A DNA stretch of 64,000 bases from CAYQAJ01 sp964415245 (GCA_964415245.1 CAYQAJ010000001.1:9842-73841); one strand, 5' to 3'; counted from the stretch's first letter, positions 34,234-44,041 are shown. The notes: generated from the letters alone by a model not told the origin. Translations and numbers: made by a program.

Positions 34234-36987
34234 ATGCAAGGTAGCCGGGTCAGATCGGATACGCATTTCTTCGGCCGGATTTCGCGCCGCGCGACGCCAC
34301 ATCTGTTCTTCCTGGCAGTCGTGGTGTCGCTGTTCGTCTCCGCCATTACGCTTGCGGTTTCGCCCTCCGGAGAAAACGCCGCGCGTGCACAAGACAAATC
34401 CAACGCGTCGTCGATCGATTCATCCGGCGGCGGCCAACTCAAGCTCCCCTCGCAGCTTCAGATTCCCGGTTTGTCGGGAGGCTTCCCCGGGGGCGGCGAA
34501 CTGGAGCTCTTCGCCAGTTTCACAGTCGCCGAGAGGGGGCGCGACGGTGAATTGTCGGTCACGGCCCGGATGCTGCCGGACTGGCACATCTACTCACTGA
34601 CCCAGGCCCGTGGCGGACCGATGCGAAGCGAATTGTCGGTAGCGCCATCGAGCGAGTTCGAGCTGACGGGCAAGTTTCGACCCGACCGCGAACCCCATGC
34701 GCGGCGGGTGCAAGAGTTTCGCGTGCCGGTCGAGGAACACGAAGATCAAGTCATTTGGTCGGCGCCAATCCGTCTTGCGGAAGGCGTCGATCCACAATCG
34801 CTGAATATCCACGTCCGCTACGACGGCCAAGTGTGCAGCGACGTAGGTGGCTGCATTCCCCAGGAAAACGTGCAGCTTGTGGCCGAGTTCGCCGGGTACA
34901 CCAGCACGGGTGGCGAGTACCGGGCCGACAAGTCGCACGTCACCATCCTGGGGCACGTCGTGCCGGCCGTTGCCGCGCCGGGAAGCCGCGTCAAACTCGT
35001 GCTCGCGGCGGCGCCGGACGACAAGTGGCACGTCTATGCCCGCCAGGAGAAGCCCAAGGCCGCCGATGCGATCGGCTCGCGACCGACGCTCATCACGCTC
35101 ACCAGCACCGGCAACTTGAAAGCCGGACCGATCGTCGTATCGGCCGACCCGGTTGAGGAAGAAACGGGGCTGAGCTTCGAACCGCTGCTGTACTACTACG
35201 ACAAGCCAGTGAGCTGGACCATCGAGTTCGAAGTGCCCGAGGACGCCAAGCCGGGCGAGCAGACAATCGCCGGCATCATCGGCTACCAGACGTGTCAGCA
35301 GTCGTGTGATGCCCCGACCGCCGCGCGATTCAAGGTGACGGTCGAAGTAGGCTCCGCGCGCGGCGCGGCCGAGCAGCCCATGTCGTTCACGCCGGCGACC
35401 TACGAGGAGGCGGAGGAGGAAGTGGTGCGTGCCGCCCGGACGTCTGCCTTGGACGCGCAGCCGGGGGATTTCTACGCTCGGCTGTTCTCCCAACTTGGTT
35501 TTATCCAGGCCGACGAACTTTGGCACCATCAGCATGTGCCGGGGCTGACGCTCAGCGGTGGATCGCTGGCCGTGGTCGCGATCGCTCTGGCGATCGTGGT
35601 GAGCTTTTTGGGCGGCATGATCCTGAACGTCATGCCGTGCGTGCTGCCTGTGATCGGACTCAAGGTAATGTCGTTCGTTCAGCAGGCAGGCGAGAGCCGG
35701 TGGCGGATACTGAGCCTGAACCTGTGGTACTCGCTGGGCATGCTGCTGGTGTTTTGGACGATCGCCACCGTGGCGGCCGCACTGCACCTGGCGGGCGAAA
35801 CCTTCGCCTGGGGACAGCACCTGGGCGACGTGCGATTCGCCATCCCGTTGGTGGGCGTGGTGTTCGTCCTGGGGCTGTGGTTGCTGGGCGTGTGGGAAAT
35901 CCCCATACCCGGGTTCGTGGGGGGGACAACCGCCAGCCAACTGGCGCAAACGGAAGGGCCGGTGGGGGCCGTGTTCAAGGGCGCCATCGCCACGGTGCTG
36001 GCGACCCCGTGCAGCGGTCCGTTCATCGGATTGGCGGTGGGCATCGCCGTCATCGCGCCGATCTGGCTCAACTACCTGCTGTTCACGTTCATGGGGCTGG
36101 GCATGGCGGCGCCGTACCTGTTGATCGGCGCGATTCCCGGTCTGATCCGCGTTCTGCCCAAACCCGGGCAATGGATGGATACGTTCAAGCAGGTGATGGG
36201 CTTTGTGCTGTTGGCGACCGTAGTGTGGATATTTTCGTTCCTCGAATCGAGTTACCTGGTGCCGACGCTGGTACTCTTGATGGCGCTCGGTTTCGGCTGC
36301 TGGCTCGTGGGTCGCGTGCCGGCGGGCGCCGAGTTGTTCGAGAGGCTCAAAGCATGGGCCGCCGCGCTGTTGCTGATTGCGGCAGTGTCGCTAGTGCTAT
36401 TCGCTCGCGGGAAATACGTCGTGCCTGCGGTCTCGCTGATTGCGGGAATTGGAGTAGGCGGCTGGCTGGTGCTGAAAACGCGCAAGCTTGCCGCGCGGGG
36501 ACGTACATTCGGGTGGATCACGGGCGTGTTGATGATCGGCGTGGCGGCAGTGGTGGCCTATGTCGCGATCATGTCGGCCTCGCTTCCGTGGCAGCCCTTC
36601 TCGCGGGCCGCGCTGGAGGAGCATCGGCGGGAAGGGAGCGTCGTGCTCGTCGACTTTACGGCCGACTGGTGCCTGACCTGCAAAACGAACGAGACGGTAG
36701 CCCTCAACACGCGCAAGACGAAGCGAGTGGTCGACGCACTGGGCGTGGTAACCCTGAAGGCCGACAAAACACAGCGCACCGGGCCGGCGGTCGAGGAAGT
36801 GGACCGCCTGCTCGTGGAGCTGGGGAACGACGCCAAGGCCATTCCCTATTACGCCGTTTACCCGATCGACGGCGGCGAGCCGATTGTCTTTGGCGGTCGC
36901 CTGATAACGGAGGCCGAGGTCATCGAGGCGCTGGAGCGCGCCGCCCAAACGGCTCCTTCTTCCGGCCAGACGGCGATGACTCCGTAG
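34234..36987 (+). CDS. dsbD: DsbD-family thiol:disulfide interchange protein with two periplasmic domains
   Basis: The product is 917 residues, much longer than E. coli DsbD (~565). After a signal/anchor (HLFFLAVVVSLFVSAI) come two DsbD-alpha-like domains: the first with Cys201 and Cys207 (CSDVGGC, the classic C-x5-C), the second with Cys354 and Cys358 (YQTCQQSCDAP, C-x3-C). A CcdA/DsbD-beta membrane domain follows (about 8-10 helices) with Cys469 in NVMPCVLPVIGLKVM and Cys593 in ATPCSGPFIG. The C-terminal thioredoxin domain holds WCLTCK (Cys813, Cys816). It passes electrons from cytoplasmic thioredoxin to periplasmic disulfides. The stop is 14 bases from that of convergent purM. Confidence 0.9.
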   Translation: MQGSRVRSDTHFFGRISRRATPHLFFLAVVVSLFVSAITLAVSPSGENAARAQDKSNASSIDSSGGGQLKLPSQLQIPGLSGGFPGGGELELFASFTVAERGRDGELSVTARMLPDWHIYSLTQARGGPMRSELSVAPSSEFELTGKFRPDREPHARRVQEFRVPVEEHEDQVIWSAPIRLAEGVDPQSLNIHVRYDGQVCSDVGGCIPQENVQLVAEFAGYTSTGGEYRADKSHVTILGHVVPAVAAPGSRVKLVLAAAPDDKWHVYARQEKPKAADAIGSRPTLITLTSTGNLKAGPIVVSADPVEEETGLSFEPLLYYYDKPVSWTIEFEVPEDAKPGEQTIAGIIGYQTCQQSCDAPTAARFKVTVEVGSARGAAEQPMSFTPATYEEAEEEVVRAARTSALDAQPGDFYARLFSQLGFIQADELWHHQHVPGLTLSGGSLAVVAIALAIVVSFLGGMILNVMPCVLPVIGLKVMSFVQQAGESRWRILSLNLWYSLGMLLVFWTIATVAAALHLAGETFAWGQHLGDVRFAIPLVGVVFVLGLWLLGVWEIPIPGFVGGTTASQLAQTEGPVGAVFKGAIATVLATPCSGPFIGLAVGIAVIAPIWLNYLLFTFMGLGMAAPYLLIGAIPGLIRVLPKPGQWMDTFKQVMGFVLLATVVWIFSFLESSYLVPTLVLLMALGFGCWLVGRVPAGAELFERLKAWAAALLLIAAVSLVLFARGKYVVPAVSLIAGIGVGGWLVLKTRKLAARGRTFGWITGVLMIGVAAVVAYVAIMSASLPWQPFSRAALEEHRREGSVVLVDFTADWCLTCKTNETVALNTRKTKRVVDALGVVTLKADKTQRTGPAVEEVDRLLVELGNDAKAIPYYAVYPIDGGEPIVFGGRLITEAEVIEALERAAQTAPSSGQTAMTP

Positions 36988-37001
36988 CCGCGGTCACTGA
37001 C

Positions 37002-38063
37002 TTATCGCCACGCGACGCCTTGTGGGCCTTCGATCGCCTCGCCGATGATCCAGCTCTCCACGCCGCTGTCAGCGAGCATGCGGCGGATGTTCTCGGCGTA
37101 GTACGCGCTCACCACCAGCGCCATCCCTACGCCCATGTTGAACACGCGATCCATTTCCTCGTCGGCCACGCTGCCCAGCTTCTGCAGCCAGCCGAAGATC
37201 GGCGGCACCTGCCAGCTCCCGCGATTGAGAACGATTTGCACGCCCGCCGGCACGATGCGCGAAAGATTCTCCGCCAGTCCGCCGCCGGTGATGTGGGCCA
37301 AACCGTGCACGACGCTCTTGACCTTGTAGTACGCCAGCACTTGGCGCAAGGAGCGGGCGTAGATGCGCGTGGGCGTGAGCAGCGCCTCGGCGACGGTTTG
37401 GTCCAGCTCTTCGACGTTGCTCTCGGTGGTCAGCCCGGCCATGTCGAACACGATTCTTCGCACGAGGCTGTAACCGTTGGAGTGCAGGCCGCTCGATGCG
37501 GCGCCGATCACCACGTCGCCCGGCACGATGGTCGATCCGTCGATTATGTGTCGCCGTTCGACAACGCCGACGCAAAAGCCCGCCAGGTCGTACTCGCCCG
37601 CACGGTACAAGTCGGGCATGATCGCCGTTTCGCCGCCCAACAATGCGCAGTCGGCCTCGATGCAGCCGTTGCTCACCCCCTCGACGATCTTCTCCACAAG
37701 GGCCGGGTCGTCGCCCGGCAGCGCCACGTAGTCGAGAAAGAACAACGGCTCGGCCCCGCAGCAAAGGGCATCGTTCACGCTCATCGCCACCAGGTCGATG
37801 CCGACCGTATCGTGCACGCCCGCCGCCTGTGCGACCTTGATCTTCGTTCCCACGCCGTCGGTGCACGAGACGAGCACGGGGTCGCGATAGTTGCGGGCGA
37901 AAAGGCGGTTCGAAAAGTCGAGGGCGAACAGGCCGGCGAATCCGCCGTCCAGCCGCATCACGCGCGGCGAGAACGTGCGGTGCATCAGGCGCGGCAAGCG
38001 GGACATCGCCTGCCCATACAGGTCGAGGTCGACACCGGCATCCTTGTAGGTAGCACCCGACAT
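37002..38063 (-). CDS. purM: Phosphoribosylformylglycinamidine cyclo-ligase (AIR synthetase)
   Basis: The product is 353 residues, about the usual length. It makes aminoimidazole ribonucleotide from FGAM with ATP in purine synthesis. Signatures run in order: [111 protein letters not shown] and [11 protein letters not shown]. The family's ATP loop and FGAM-binding regions are intact. It is transcribed alone, converging tail-to-tail with dsbD; no other pur gene is adjacent. No clear ribosome site precedes the ATG at 38063. Confidence 0.97.
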   Translation of the reverse strand: MSGATYKDAGVDLDLYGQAMSRLPRLMHRTFSPRVMRLDGGFAGLFALDFSNRLFARNYRDPVLVSCTDGVGTKIKVAQAAGVHDTVGIDLVAMSVNDALCCGAEPLFFLDYVALPGDDPALVEKIVEGVSNGCIEADCALLGGETAIMPDLYRAGEYDLAGFCVGVVERRHIIDGSTIVPGDVVIGAASSGLHSNGYSLVRRIVFDMAGLTTESNVEELDQTVAEALLTPTRIYARSLRQVLAYYKVKSVVHGLAHITGGGLAENLSRIVPAGVQIVLNRGSWQVPPIFGWLQKLGSVADEEMDRVFNMGVGMALVVSAYYAENIRRMLADSGVESWIIGEAIEGPQGVAWR

Positions 38064-38306
38064 GAGTCAACAACTGGATTAGCTGGATCAGCGGAAGAGG
38101 AGACGCTTGGGATTCAGCGCAACTACGAGCGCGATTCTACGGGCCGGCACGCGATACTGTCAACGAAGGCAGCGACGTGCGAGCAGCCATCTGCCTCGTA
38201 GATTTGGGAGTTGCTTTGGGATATGCTTATCGCAGGCAATGTGACTGCCCGGCGGCGGCCGGCGACAATCCGCAACCGGGTTGGCGAGAGCACAGGGAGC
38301 GAAATA

Positions 38307-39104
38307 ATGGCAGCCACGCATCGTACAAAAGCCACGTTGCGTCGCAGGGCGGGCGTCCTTCTCGCGCTGTTGGCCCTGGCGTGCATGTTTGCTCCGCTCT
38401 TCACGGCGTCGTCAGCCGATGCGCCGGCGGCAGACGCAAAGCCCTCCGCCTACGCACCGGTCAAGGACTTGCTGGACCAGGTCGAGTACTTCGTGGCCCA
38501 AATCGAGGAGGACCTGGCCGACGCCGACGACTACACCGAGTACAAGCAGGACCGCGTGGCCAAGGACGCCAGCACGTTGGCGGTGTTGGGTCTGGTGCTC
38601 GGTATGCACGACCAGGACAATCCGCTGAAGAACTCCGCACCGTCGCTCATCGCGGCCGCGGAGGACCTGGCGGCCAGCTCCGCGGACCACGGCCAGGCGA
38701 AGGCGGCCCTCGAAAAGGTGAAGAAGACCCTCGAGCCGGCGGCCGAGGGAAGTGCGCTCAAGTGGAAGTCGGTCGGCGATCTGCCGCAGCTTATGAAGCA
38801 GGTGCCCATCGTCAACAACAACCTCCGCCGCGGCGTTACGGGGCGGCGGTTCGATCGGACGGTCGACCGCAACGCCGGCTACGCCGCGACTCTGGCCGCC
38901 ATCGCCCAGGCGACCGCCAACGACACCATCTACTGCAGCGACAAAGAAGACGAAGCGGAATGGATGAAGATCAGCACCGCCCTGCGCGATGCCGCAGCCG
39001 AGGTGAACGTGGCGGTACGACGTGGCGATCAAGAGGCCGCCACCGAAGCGCTGGGGCGCGTCGTGGTTACGTGCGATGCGTGCCACCATCGATTTCGTGA
39101 TTAG
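38307..39104 (+). CDS. Cytochrome c'-like protein with C-terminal haem motif
   Basis: The product is 265 residues: a signal peptide (TLRRRAGVLLALLALACMFA), then an almost wholly alpha-helical protein with one CxxCH at the extreme C-terminus (TCDACHHRFRD). This placement, with an Arg after the motif, is typical of cytochrome c' four-helix bundles. The protein is about twice the usual 150 residues and an Ala-rich N-terminal half (AYAPVKDLLDQVEYFVAQIE) may be a second, haem-less bundle. Cytochromes c' bind NO or carry electrons; the in vivo role here is unknown. GGGAG lies 9 bases before the ATG. An unpaired Cys in IYCSDKEDE is also present. Confidence 0.78.
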   Translation: MAATHRTKATLRRRAGVLLALLALACMFAPLFTASSADAPAADAKPSAYAPVKDLLDQVEYFVAQIEEDLADADDYTEYKQDRVAKDASTLAVLGLVLGMHDQDNPLKNSAPSLIAAAEDLAASSADHGQAKAALEKVKKTLEPAAEGSALKWKSVGDLPQLMKQVPIVNNNLRRGVTGRRFDRTVDRNAGYAATLAAIAQATANDTIYCSDKEDEAEWMKISTALRDAAAEVNVAVRRGDQEAATEALGRVVVTCDACHHRFRD

Positions 39105-39380
39105 CTCTTGCTTGCCGCGACTTGCGTTGGCCGGGTCTTCGCCGTGGGGCAAACTCCGGCGAACTCAGGGAAAGGTGGTTGGGGAGGACTGCATCGCATT
39201 CGGCACCCTTGTCACGGTTTGCCTGATCCGCAGAGTTTGGCCAGGTGCATTCTTCGTGGCGGCATCCGGCACGTTTCCCAGCGCCGTCGTGCTCTTTGCG
39301 GCGGCACGTTCGCCGGTGAGTGGTATGTTTGCTGGTAGGTGCAGCGATCATTCCTCCCCGCGGCGAGCGTGAGTGCAGCC

Positions 39381-41483
39381 ATGCTTATGCGACACGTTCA
39401 TCCCCAGTATCAATTCAATCACTCCGTTCCCTATGGGGCGCTCGTCCGCGACACCGGCGTGCAATTCGTCGTGTTCAGCCGCTCGGCCACCGCCATGCGG
39501 ATGCTGCTGTACGACGACGTGAACGACACCGAGCCCGACGAGATCATTCCCTTCGATCGGGAAACGGACCGCTGGGGCGACATCTGGAGCCTGTTCGTTC
39601 CGGAAGTCCGCCCAGGACAGCTCTACCATTTCCAAGCAGAAGGGCCCTACGATCCCCAGCGGGGTTACCTGTTCGACGGTCGCGCCCGGCTCATCGACCC
39701 CTACGCCAAGGCGCTGGCGGGCTGCTTCCAGCCGGGCGACGACGACCTGATCCGCCCGCCCAAGTGCGTGGTCGTCGATGATCGATTCGACTGGGAGGGC
39801 GATCGGCACATGAAGCGGCCGCTGGCCGAGTCGATCATCTATGAAATGCACGTGCGGGGCTTCACCAACAGCCGCTCCAGCAAAGTCGAGCACCCGGGCA
39901 CGTATTTGGGGGTGATCGAGAAGATTCCCTACTTGAAGTCGCTCGGCGTGACGGCGGTCGAGCTGATGCCCGTGCACGAGTTTCCCATCTGCGGCGTGCT
40001 GGGCAACGAGCCGCGGCGGCCCAACTACTGGGGGTACGATCCGCTGGCGTTTTTCGCGCCGCATCGTGGCTACGCCGTGTCGAGCGAGCCCGGCGCGCAG
40101 GTCGTCGAATTCAAGCAGATGGTCAAGGCGCTGCACCAGGCGGGCATCGAGGTGATTCTCGACGTGGTCTTCAACCACACGGCCGAAGGCAACGAACTGG
40201 GCCCCACGCTCAGCTTCAAGGGCTTGGAGAACCACGTCTATTACATGCTCGAAAACGGCGGCAGCCGCTATCGCAATTACTCGGGCTGCGGCAACACGGT
40301 CAACGGCAATCACCCCATTGTGCGGGAGATGATCTTCCACTGCCTGCGGCACTGGGTGCACAACTACCACATCGATGGATTTCGCTTCGACCTGGCCTCG
40401 ATTCTCAACCGCGACCGCAACGGCGATCTGGTGCCCAACCCGCCGCTGGTCGAAATGATCGGCGAAGACCCGCTGCTGGCCGACACCAAAATCATTGCCG
40501 AGGCGTGGGATGCGGCCGGCGCCTACCAGGTGGGCAGCTTCGGCGATTTCCGCTGGGCCGAGTGGAACGGCCGCTATCGCGACGATATGCGCCGCTTCTG
40601 GCGCGGCGACACCGGCATGATCGGCGCCTTTGCCACGCGGCTGTCGGGATCGAGCGATTTGTACGAAGCGGGCGGGCGGCATCCTTACTCCAGCATCAAC
40701 TTCATTACCTCGCACGACGGATTCACGCTCAGCGACCTGGTGAGCTACCGCGACAAGCACAACGAGGCCAACGGCGAGGGAAACCGCGACGGCGAGAACC
40801 ACAACTTCAGCGAGAACTACGGGGTCGAAGGGCCCACCCGCCGCCGGTCGATCGAAGAGGTGCGGCTGCGACAGATCAAGAACATGCTCACCACCCTGAT
40901 GCTCAGCCAGGGGGTGCCCATGATCACCGCCGGTTCCGAATGCCGCCATACGCAGCGTGGCAACAACAACGCCTACTGTCAGGACAACGAGCTGTCGTGG
41001 CTCGATTGGAAGCTGGTCAAAAGGCACGAGGGACTGGTGCGATTCTGCCGGGCGCTCATCCGTTTTCGCCGCGAGCAGCCGACGGTGCGCCGCAAGCAGT
41101 TCCTCACTGGCAAGCCCGCGCGAGAGGGAGAGCTGCCCGATGTGAGTTGGTTCAGCGCGCTAGGCACGGCAGTCGATTGGGGCGGCGACGATCTGACGCT
41201 GATCTGCCTGCTCAAGGCGACCGAGCCGGAGGAAGTGGCCGCGGGGCAGCCGGCGGGTCGCGACGTGCTGCTGTTGGTCAATGCCACCACGCTGGCGCGC
41301 GAGTTCATTATGCCGCCGCTGGCCAAAACGACGCCGTGGCAATTGTTCGTCGACACGGCCGCCCCAAGTCCCCGCGACGTGTTCCCCGACGACGACGGGC
41401 CGCCACCCCCCACTTCCGGCCGGCTGATGCTCCCGCCGCGCTCGCTGCTGTGCTACGTGGCGCGGAACCACATTCCGAAGTAG
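39381..41483 (+). CDS. glgX: Glycogen debranching enzyme (isoamylase-type, GH13)
   Basis: The product is 700 residues, in the GlgX/isoamylase range. It hydrolyses alpha-1,6 branches of glycogen. An N-terminal CBM48 domain (YGALVRDTGVQFVVFSRSA, FQAEGPYDPQRGYLFD) precedes the TIM barrel with the four GH13 regions: DVVFNHTAEGN; GFRFDLASIL with the nucleophile Asp; IIAEAWDAAG with the acid/base Glu; and ITSHDGFTL with the stabilising Asp. IYEMHVRGFT and NNAYCQDNELSWLDW are typical of the debranching subgroup. The start at 39381 (or the ATG two codons on) fits the family; an upstream GTG at 39339 is possible. No glgA, glgB or glgP is adjacent. Confidence 0.95.
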   Translation: MLMRHVHPQYQFNHSVPYGALVRDTGVQFVVFSRSATAMRMLLYDDVNDTEPDEIIPFDRETDRWGDIWSLFVPEVRPGQLYHFQAEGPYDPQRGYLFDGRARLIDPYAKALAGCFQPGDDDLIRPPKCVVVDDRFDWEGDRHMKRPLAESIIYEMHVRGFTNSRSSKVEHPGTYLGVIEKIPYLKSLGVTAVELMPVHEFPICGVLGNEPRRPNYWGYDPLAFFAPHRGYAVSSEPGAQVVEFKQMVKALHQAGIEVILDVVFNHTAEGNELGPTLSFKGLENHVYYMLENGGSRYRNYSGCGNTVNGNHPIVREMIFHCLRHWVHNYHIDGFRFDLASILNRDRNGDLVPNPPLVEMIGEDPLLADTKIIAEAWDAAGAYQVGSFGDFRWAEWNGRYRDDMRRFWRGDTGMIGAFATRLSGSSDLYEAGGRHPYSSINFITSHDGFTLSDLVSYRDKHNEANGEGNRDGENHNFSENYGVEGPTRRRSIEEVRLRQIKNMLTTLMLSQGVPMITAGSECRHTQRGNNNAYCQDNELSWLDWKLVKRHEGLVRFCRALIRFRREQPTVRRKQFLTGKPAREGELPDVSWFSALGTAVDWGGDDLTLICLLKATEPEEVAAGQPAGRDVLLLVNATTLAREFIMPPLAKTTPWQLFVDTAAPSPRDVFPDDDGPPPPTSGRLMLPPRSLLCYVARNHIPK

Positions 41484-41580
41484 CGAAAGCGAGTTCGCGG
41501 GATATCCGCCACATTGGTGTGAGCACCCGCCGCCAAGTTTCGCCGCGACGCGTAGCGGAGCGCGGCCATTCCGGCGCGGA

Positions 41581-42456
41581 TCACTTGTCGGACTTCACCG
41601 TCGTCGTGGCGTCCATGTCGATGGTCGCTCCGCCTTGCTTGCCGGAAACCTTCATCTTCATGTTGGCGCTATTGGTCCAGCCGGTCTTCAGGTTGACGTT
41701 CATCGTGCCGGTCATCGTGCCCGCAAACGTTCCCTCGATCTTGCCGTCGACGCCGATGATGGCTTCGTCCTGCGTGCGGTCGAGCAATGTATACGTGGCA
41801 TCGATGGTCATCGGCGTGGGGCCGCCCTGCTTCATTTTCGCGGTCCACGTGTCGCCGTTGTCCACGGGCTTGTCGGGAAAGTTGGCCACCAACTGGCCGA
41901 CCTGGTTCTCGGTCTCCTTCAATTGCTGCTTGATCTGCTGTTCGGCACCGGGAATGGCCGCACCCAGTTTCTTCGCCAATTCATCGACGCCCGTGACCTC
42001 GGTGACTTTGCCTTGGGGGGTCAACTTCATCGTGAGCGACTGGCCCACCAGCGCCCCGAAACCCGCCGTCAAGGGGTTGTCGTCGCCGTCTTTCTTGGCC
42101 GAGTCGAAGTCGAGGGCCACCGGACCGCCGTCCATCTTCATTTTCATACGGTCGTAGGTGAGCTTGACCGTGTGGATTCCTTCGGAATCGACATCCTGCA
42201 CGTCGAAGCCCATCTCCATGCCCATCGCCATGTTCATCGCGATGGGTTGGTCGCCGATGGCGATTTTCATCTTCATGTCGACGTTCGACGCCGCTTTGCG
42301 CACCGTGCCCTTGGGCAGATTCAGCCTGAGCGTGATCTTCTGGCCCGTCGGTGCAGCCGCCTTGGGGGCGCTGGGCTCGTCTTGCGCTCGCGCCGTCGTA
42401 ACGAGGAACATGCCCAACAACAGAGCGACACACGTCGGTTTCCAGATAGCTCGCAT
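41581..42456 (-). CDS. DUF6263-like exported protein
   Basis: The product is 291 residues with a signal peptide (KPTCVALLLGMFLVTTARAQ). The rest is a beta-rich repeat of strand pairs with Met/Lys-rich strands: MKIAIGDQPIAMNMAMGMEM, FDVQDVDSEGIHTVKLTYDR, LTMKLTPQGKVTEVTGVDEL, GDTWTAKMKQGGPTPMTIDA, TYTLLDRTQDEAIIGVDGKI, and a last GATIDMDATTTVKSDK. This matches the DUF6263 family of secreted planctomycete proteins, of unknown function. AAGGTG precedes the ATG at 42456. The even spacing of Met in the strands is striking but may only reflect composition. Confidence 0.72.
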   Translation of the reverse strand: MRAIWKPTCVALLLGMFLVTTARAQDEPSAPKAAAPTGQKITLRLNLPKGTVRKAASNVDMKMKIAIGDQPIAMNMAMGMEMGFDVQDVDSEGIHTVKLTYDRMKMKMDGGPVALDFDSAKKDGDDNPLTAGFGALVGQSLTMKLTPQGKVTEVTGVDELAKKLGAAIPGAEQQIKQQLKETENQVGQLVANFPDKPVDNGDTWTAKMKQGGPTPMTIDATYTLLDRTQDEAIIGVDGKIEGTFAGTMTGTMNVNLKTGWTNSANMKMKVSGKQGGATIDMDATTTVKSDK

Positions 42457-42629
42457 GGGTTTTCACCTTGTGTAAGAAGAAAGCGGTAAGTGCGCCGTGT
42501 CGGTACGGGACTGCGCACCCTCGAATAGGTTCAATCCGAAAACGGCTCGGCGAGCCGGAAGAGAGCGCCCATTATTGCCTTGGTAAGGGCAATCTGCAAC
42601 TGACCCCGTTCACTCCGCCACCCGTCGCG

Positions 42630-42851
42630 TCAGCCGCCCATGGGGTTCAGGATGGCATCGGTGTAGGGCTTGAGCATGCCCGATAGGGAGAGCGCGATCA
42701 CGATGCCGACGATCACGATCAGCAGCACCATGATCGACAGACCGATGAACACCAGCAAGGGGGACCCGGAAAGAGGAAACCGTCGCTGCTTTTTTCCGCC
42801 GACGCGTTCCAGTCGTTCTTTCGGCGTTTCGTTGAGGGGATGGCCAGGCAT
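42630..42851 (-). CDS. Small single-helix membrane protein
   Basis: The product is 73 residues. A basic N-terminus (HPLNETPKERLERVGGKKQR) precedes one strong membrane helix (SPLLVFIGLSIMVLLIVIVG then IVIALSLSG) and a short periplasmic tail. GAGGTG lies 7 bases before the ATG at 42851, a strong start signal for so small a gene. A longer frame extends upstream, but its N-terminus is Arg/Ala-rich shadow sequence. Function unknown. Confidence 0.72.
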   Translation of the reverse strand: MPGHPLNETPKERLERVGGKKQRRFPLSGSPLLVFIGLSIMVLLIVIVGIVIALSLSGMLKPYTDAILNPMGG

Positions 42852-43017
42852 GGCAAGGGCACCTCTGGCGGAGACGGCTCCGCGGTTCTGATCCGCTTCT
42901 CGTGGCCTGGGCGCGGATTGGTCAGATGGCGCCTTGGCCGACGTGGAAGTTATGGGCATCATATATCCCGAGGCACGAGATGTAAACGGATCGCCGGCGG
43001 CGACGGACTTGGTAAAC

Positions 43018-43052
43018 ATCGGAAGTCGGAGGTCGGAAATCGGAAGGCGGAG
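43018..43052. repeat. Short tandem repeat of TCGGAAG units
   Basis: About five tandem 7-base units (TCGGAAG, TCGGAGG, TCGGAAA, TCGGAAG, GCGGAG) lie in the leader of the cupin gene. Such ordered purine-rich tracts are common in planctomycete spacers. The last units run close to the ribosome-binding region. Confidence 0.55.
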
Positions 43053-43105
43053 TGGGGAGAACAGGGAGTGCAGTGCTTGCTTGTCGTCTATGCGGAGGCT
43101 GCATC

Positions 43106-43432
43106 GTGCCCATGAAGAATCTGTTCGAGCCGCTGCCTGCGCCTTCGCCCGACGAGCACGTCGACGTGTTGGCACGGGGAAGCGAATTCCGTCTCGAGCG
43201 CATCGTATCGATGGGCCACGCCACGCCGCCGGGCCAGTGGTACGATCAGCCGCGCGACGAATGGGTTGCGCTGCTCTCCGGCTCGGCACGGTTGCGATTC
43301 GAAGACGAAGCCGATCCAGTCGCGATGCGGCCGGGCGATTGGATGTACATCGCGGCCCATCGGCGGCATCGAGTCGAAGCGACCGATGCAAACGGGCCGA
43401 CGGTGTGGTTGGCGCTGCACTATGAGCCGTAG
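43106..43432 (+). CDS. Cupin-fold protein
   Basis: The product is 108 residues, a single small cupin: DVLARGSEFRLERIVSMGH, WYDQPRDEWVALLSGSARLR, FEDEADPVAMRPGDWMYIAA and HRRHRVEATD. The second metal-motif HxxHRVE is present, but the first cupin motif has DEW where many cupins have HxH, so metal binding is uncertain. The start is taken as GTG 43106, which has CGGAGG 7 bases upstream; the ATG at 43112 would be 13 bases away. It reads toward the Dabb gene after a 219-base gap holding a GC-rich repeat. Function unknown; likely a small-molecule binding or isomerase-type protein. Confidence 0.85.
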   Translation: MPMKNLFEPLPAPSPDEHVDVLARGSEFRLERIVSMGHATPPGQWYDQPRDEWVALLSGSARLRFEDEADPVAMRPGDWMYIAAHRRHRVEATDANGPTVWLALHYEP

Positions 43433-43456
43433 ATGCAACGTGGCGCCAACCATGCC

Positions 43457-43485
43457 TCCGGCCTGCCGGCCGGGGCTATTGTCGC
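43457..43485. repeat. GGCCTGCCGGCCGGGGCTATTGTCG dispersed repeat
   Basis: CTCCGGCCTGCCGGCCGGGG followed by CTATTGTCGCG. The same core with the CTATTGTCG tail recurs at 63220-63251 and, with CATTGTG, at 28918-28947. It lies between the cupin and Dabb genes. Confidence 0.62.
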
Positions 43486-43651
43486 GTTGAGCGGTATTCA
43501 GTCGCTGTCCACCGCTTGCGTTGCGGCTCGCGGCATTCAAGAATGGAGCCCGGATTCTGGCAGCGGGGTGGGATTCCGATTTTTCCCTCGTCGACATCGT
43601 CCGCTCGCACCGGCTTGTTATTCCCTTGGCATACTCGCAGGAGAACTGTTC

Positions 43652-44041
43652 ATGAACTACGTAGCTCTGGTAGCGTTGGCGGCTGCGGCTGTGCTTTCGA
43701 CCAATGCGGCGCGGGGTGCCGAACCGAACGTCGCCCACATGGTTTACTTCAAGCTCAAGGAAAGCTCGCCCGAAGCGCGGCAGAAGCTCGTGGAGGCTTG
43801 CCAGAAGTATCTGTCGGGTCACGAGGGGACGGTCTACTTCTCGGCCGGCGTATTGGCCGACGACTTCGAACGCGAAGTAAACGACCGCGATTTCGACGTG
43901 GCCCTGAACCTGGTTTTCGCCAACAAGGCCGCGCACGACGCATACCAGACCAGCGAGCGTCATTTGAAGTTTATCGCGGAGAACCGCGCCACGTGGGAAA
44001 AGGTGCGCGTGTTCGACTCGTACGTGGCGACGGAGAAGTAG
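43652..44041 (+). CDS. Secreted Dabb (stress-responsive A/B barrel) protein
   Basis: The product is 129 residues with a signal peptide (NYVALVALAAAAVLSTNAAR). The mature part is a dimeric alpha/beta-barrel: NVAHMVYFKLKESSPEARQK, LVEACQKYLSGHEGTVYFSA, DFDVALNLVFANKAAHDAYQ and FIAENRATWEKVRVFDSYV. Dabb proteins bind or convert small hydrophobic molecules; the precise role here is unknown. AGGAG 8 bases before the ATG is a strong start site. It is followed closely by the GH2 gene (35-base gap), so the two are probably co-transcribed. Confidence 0.88.
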   Translation: MNYVALVALAAAAVLSTNAARGAEPNVAHMVYFKLKESSPEARQKLVEACQKYLSGHEGTVYFSAGVLADDFEREVNDRDFDVALNLVFANKAAHDAYQTSERHLKFIAENRATWEKVRVFDSYVATEK

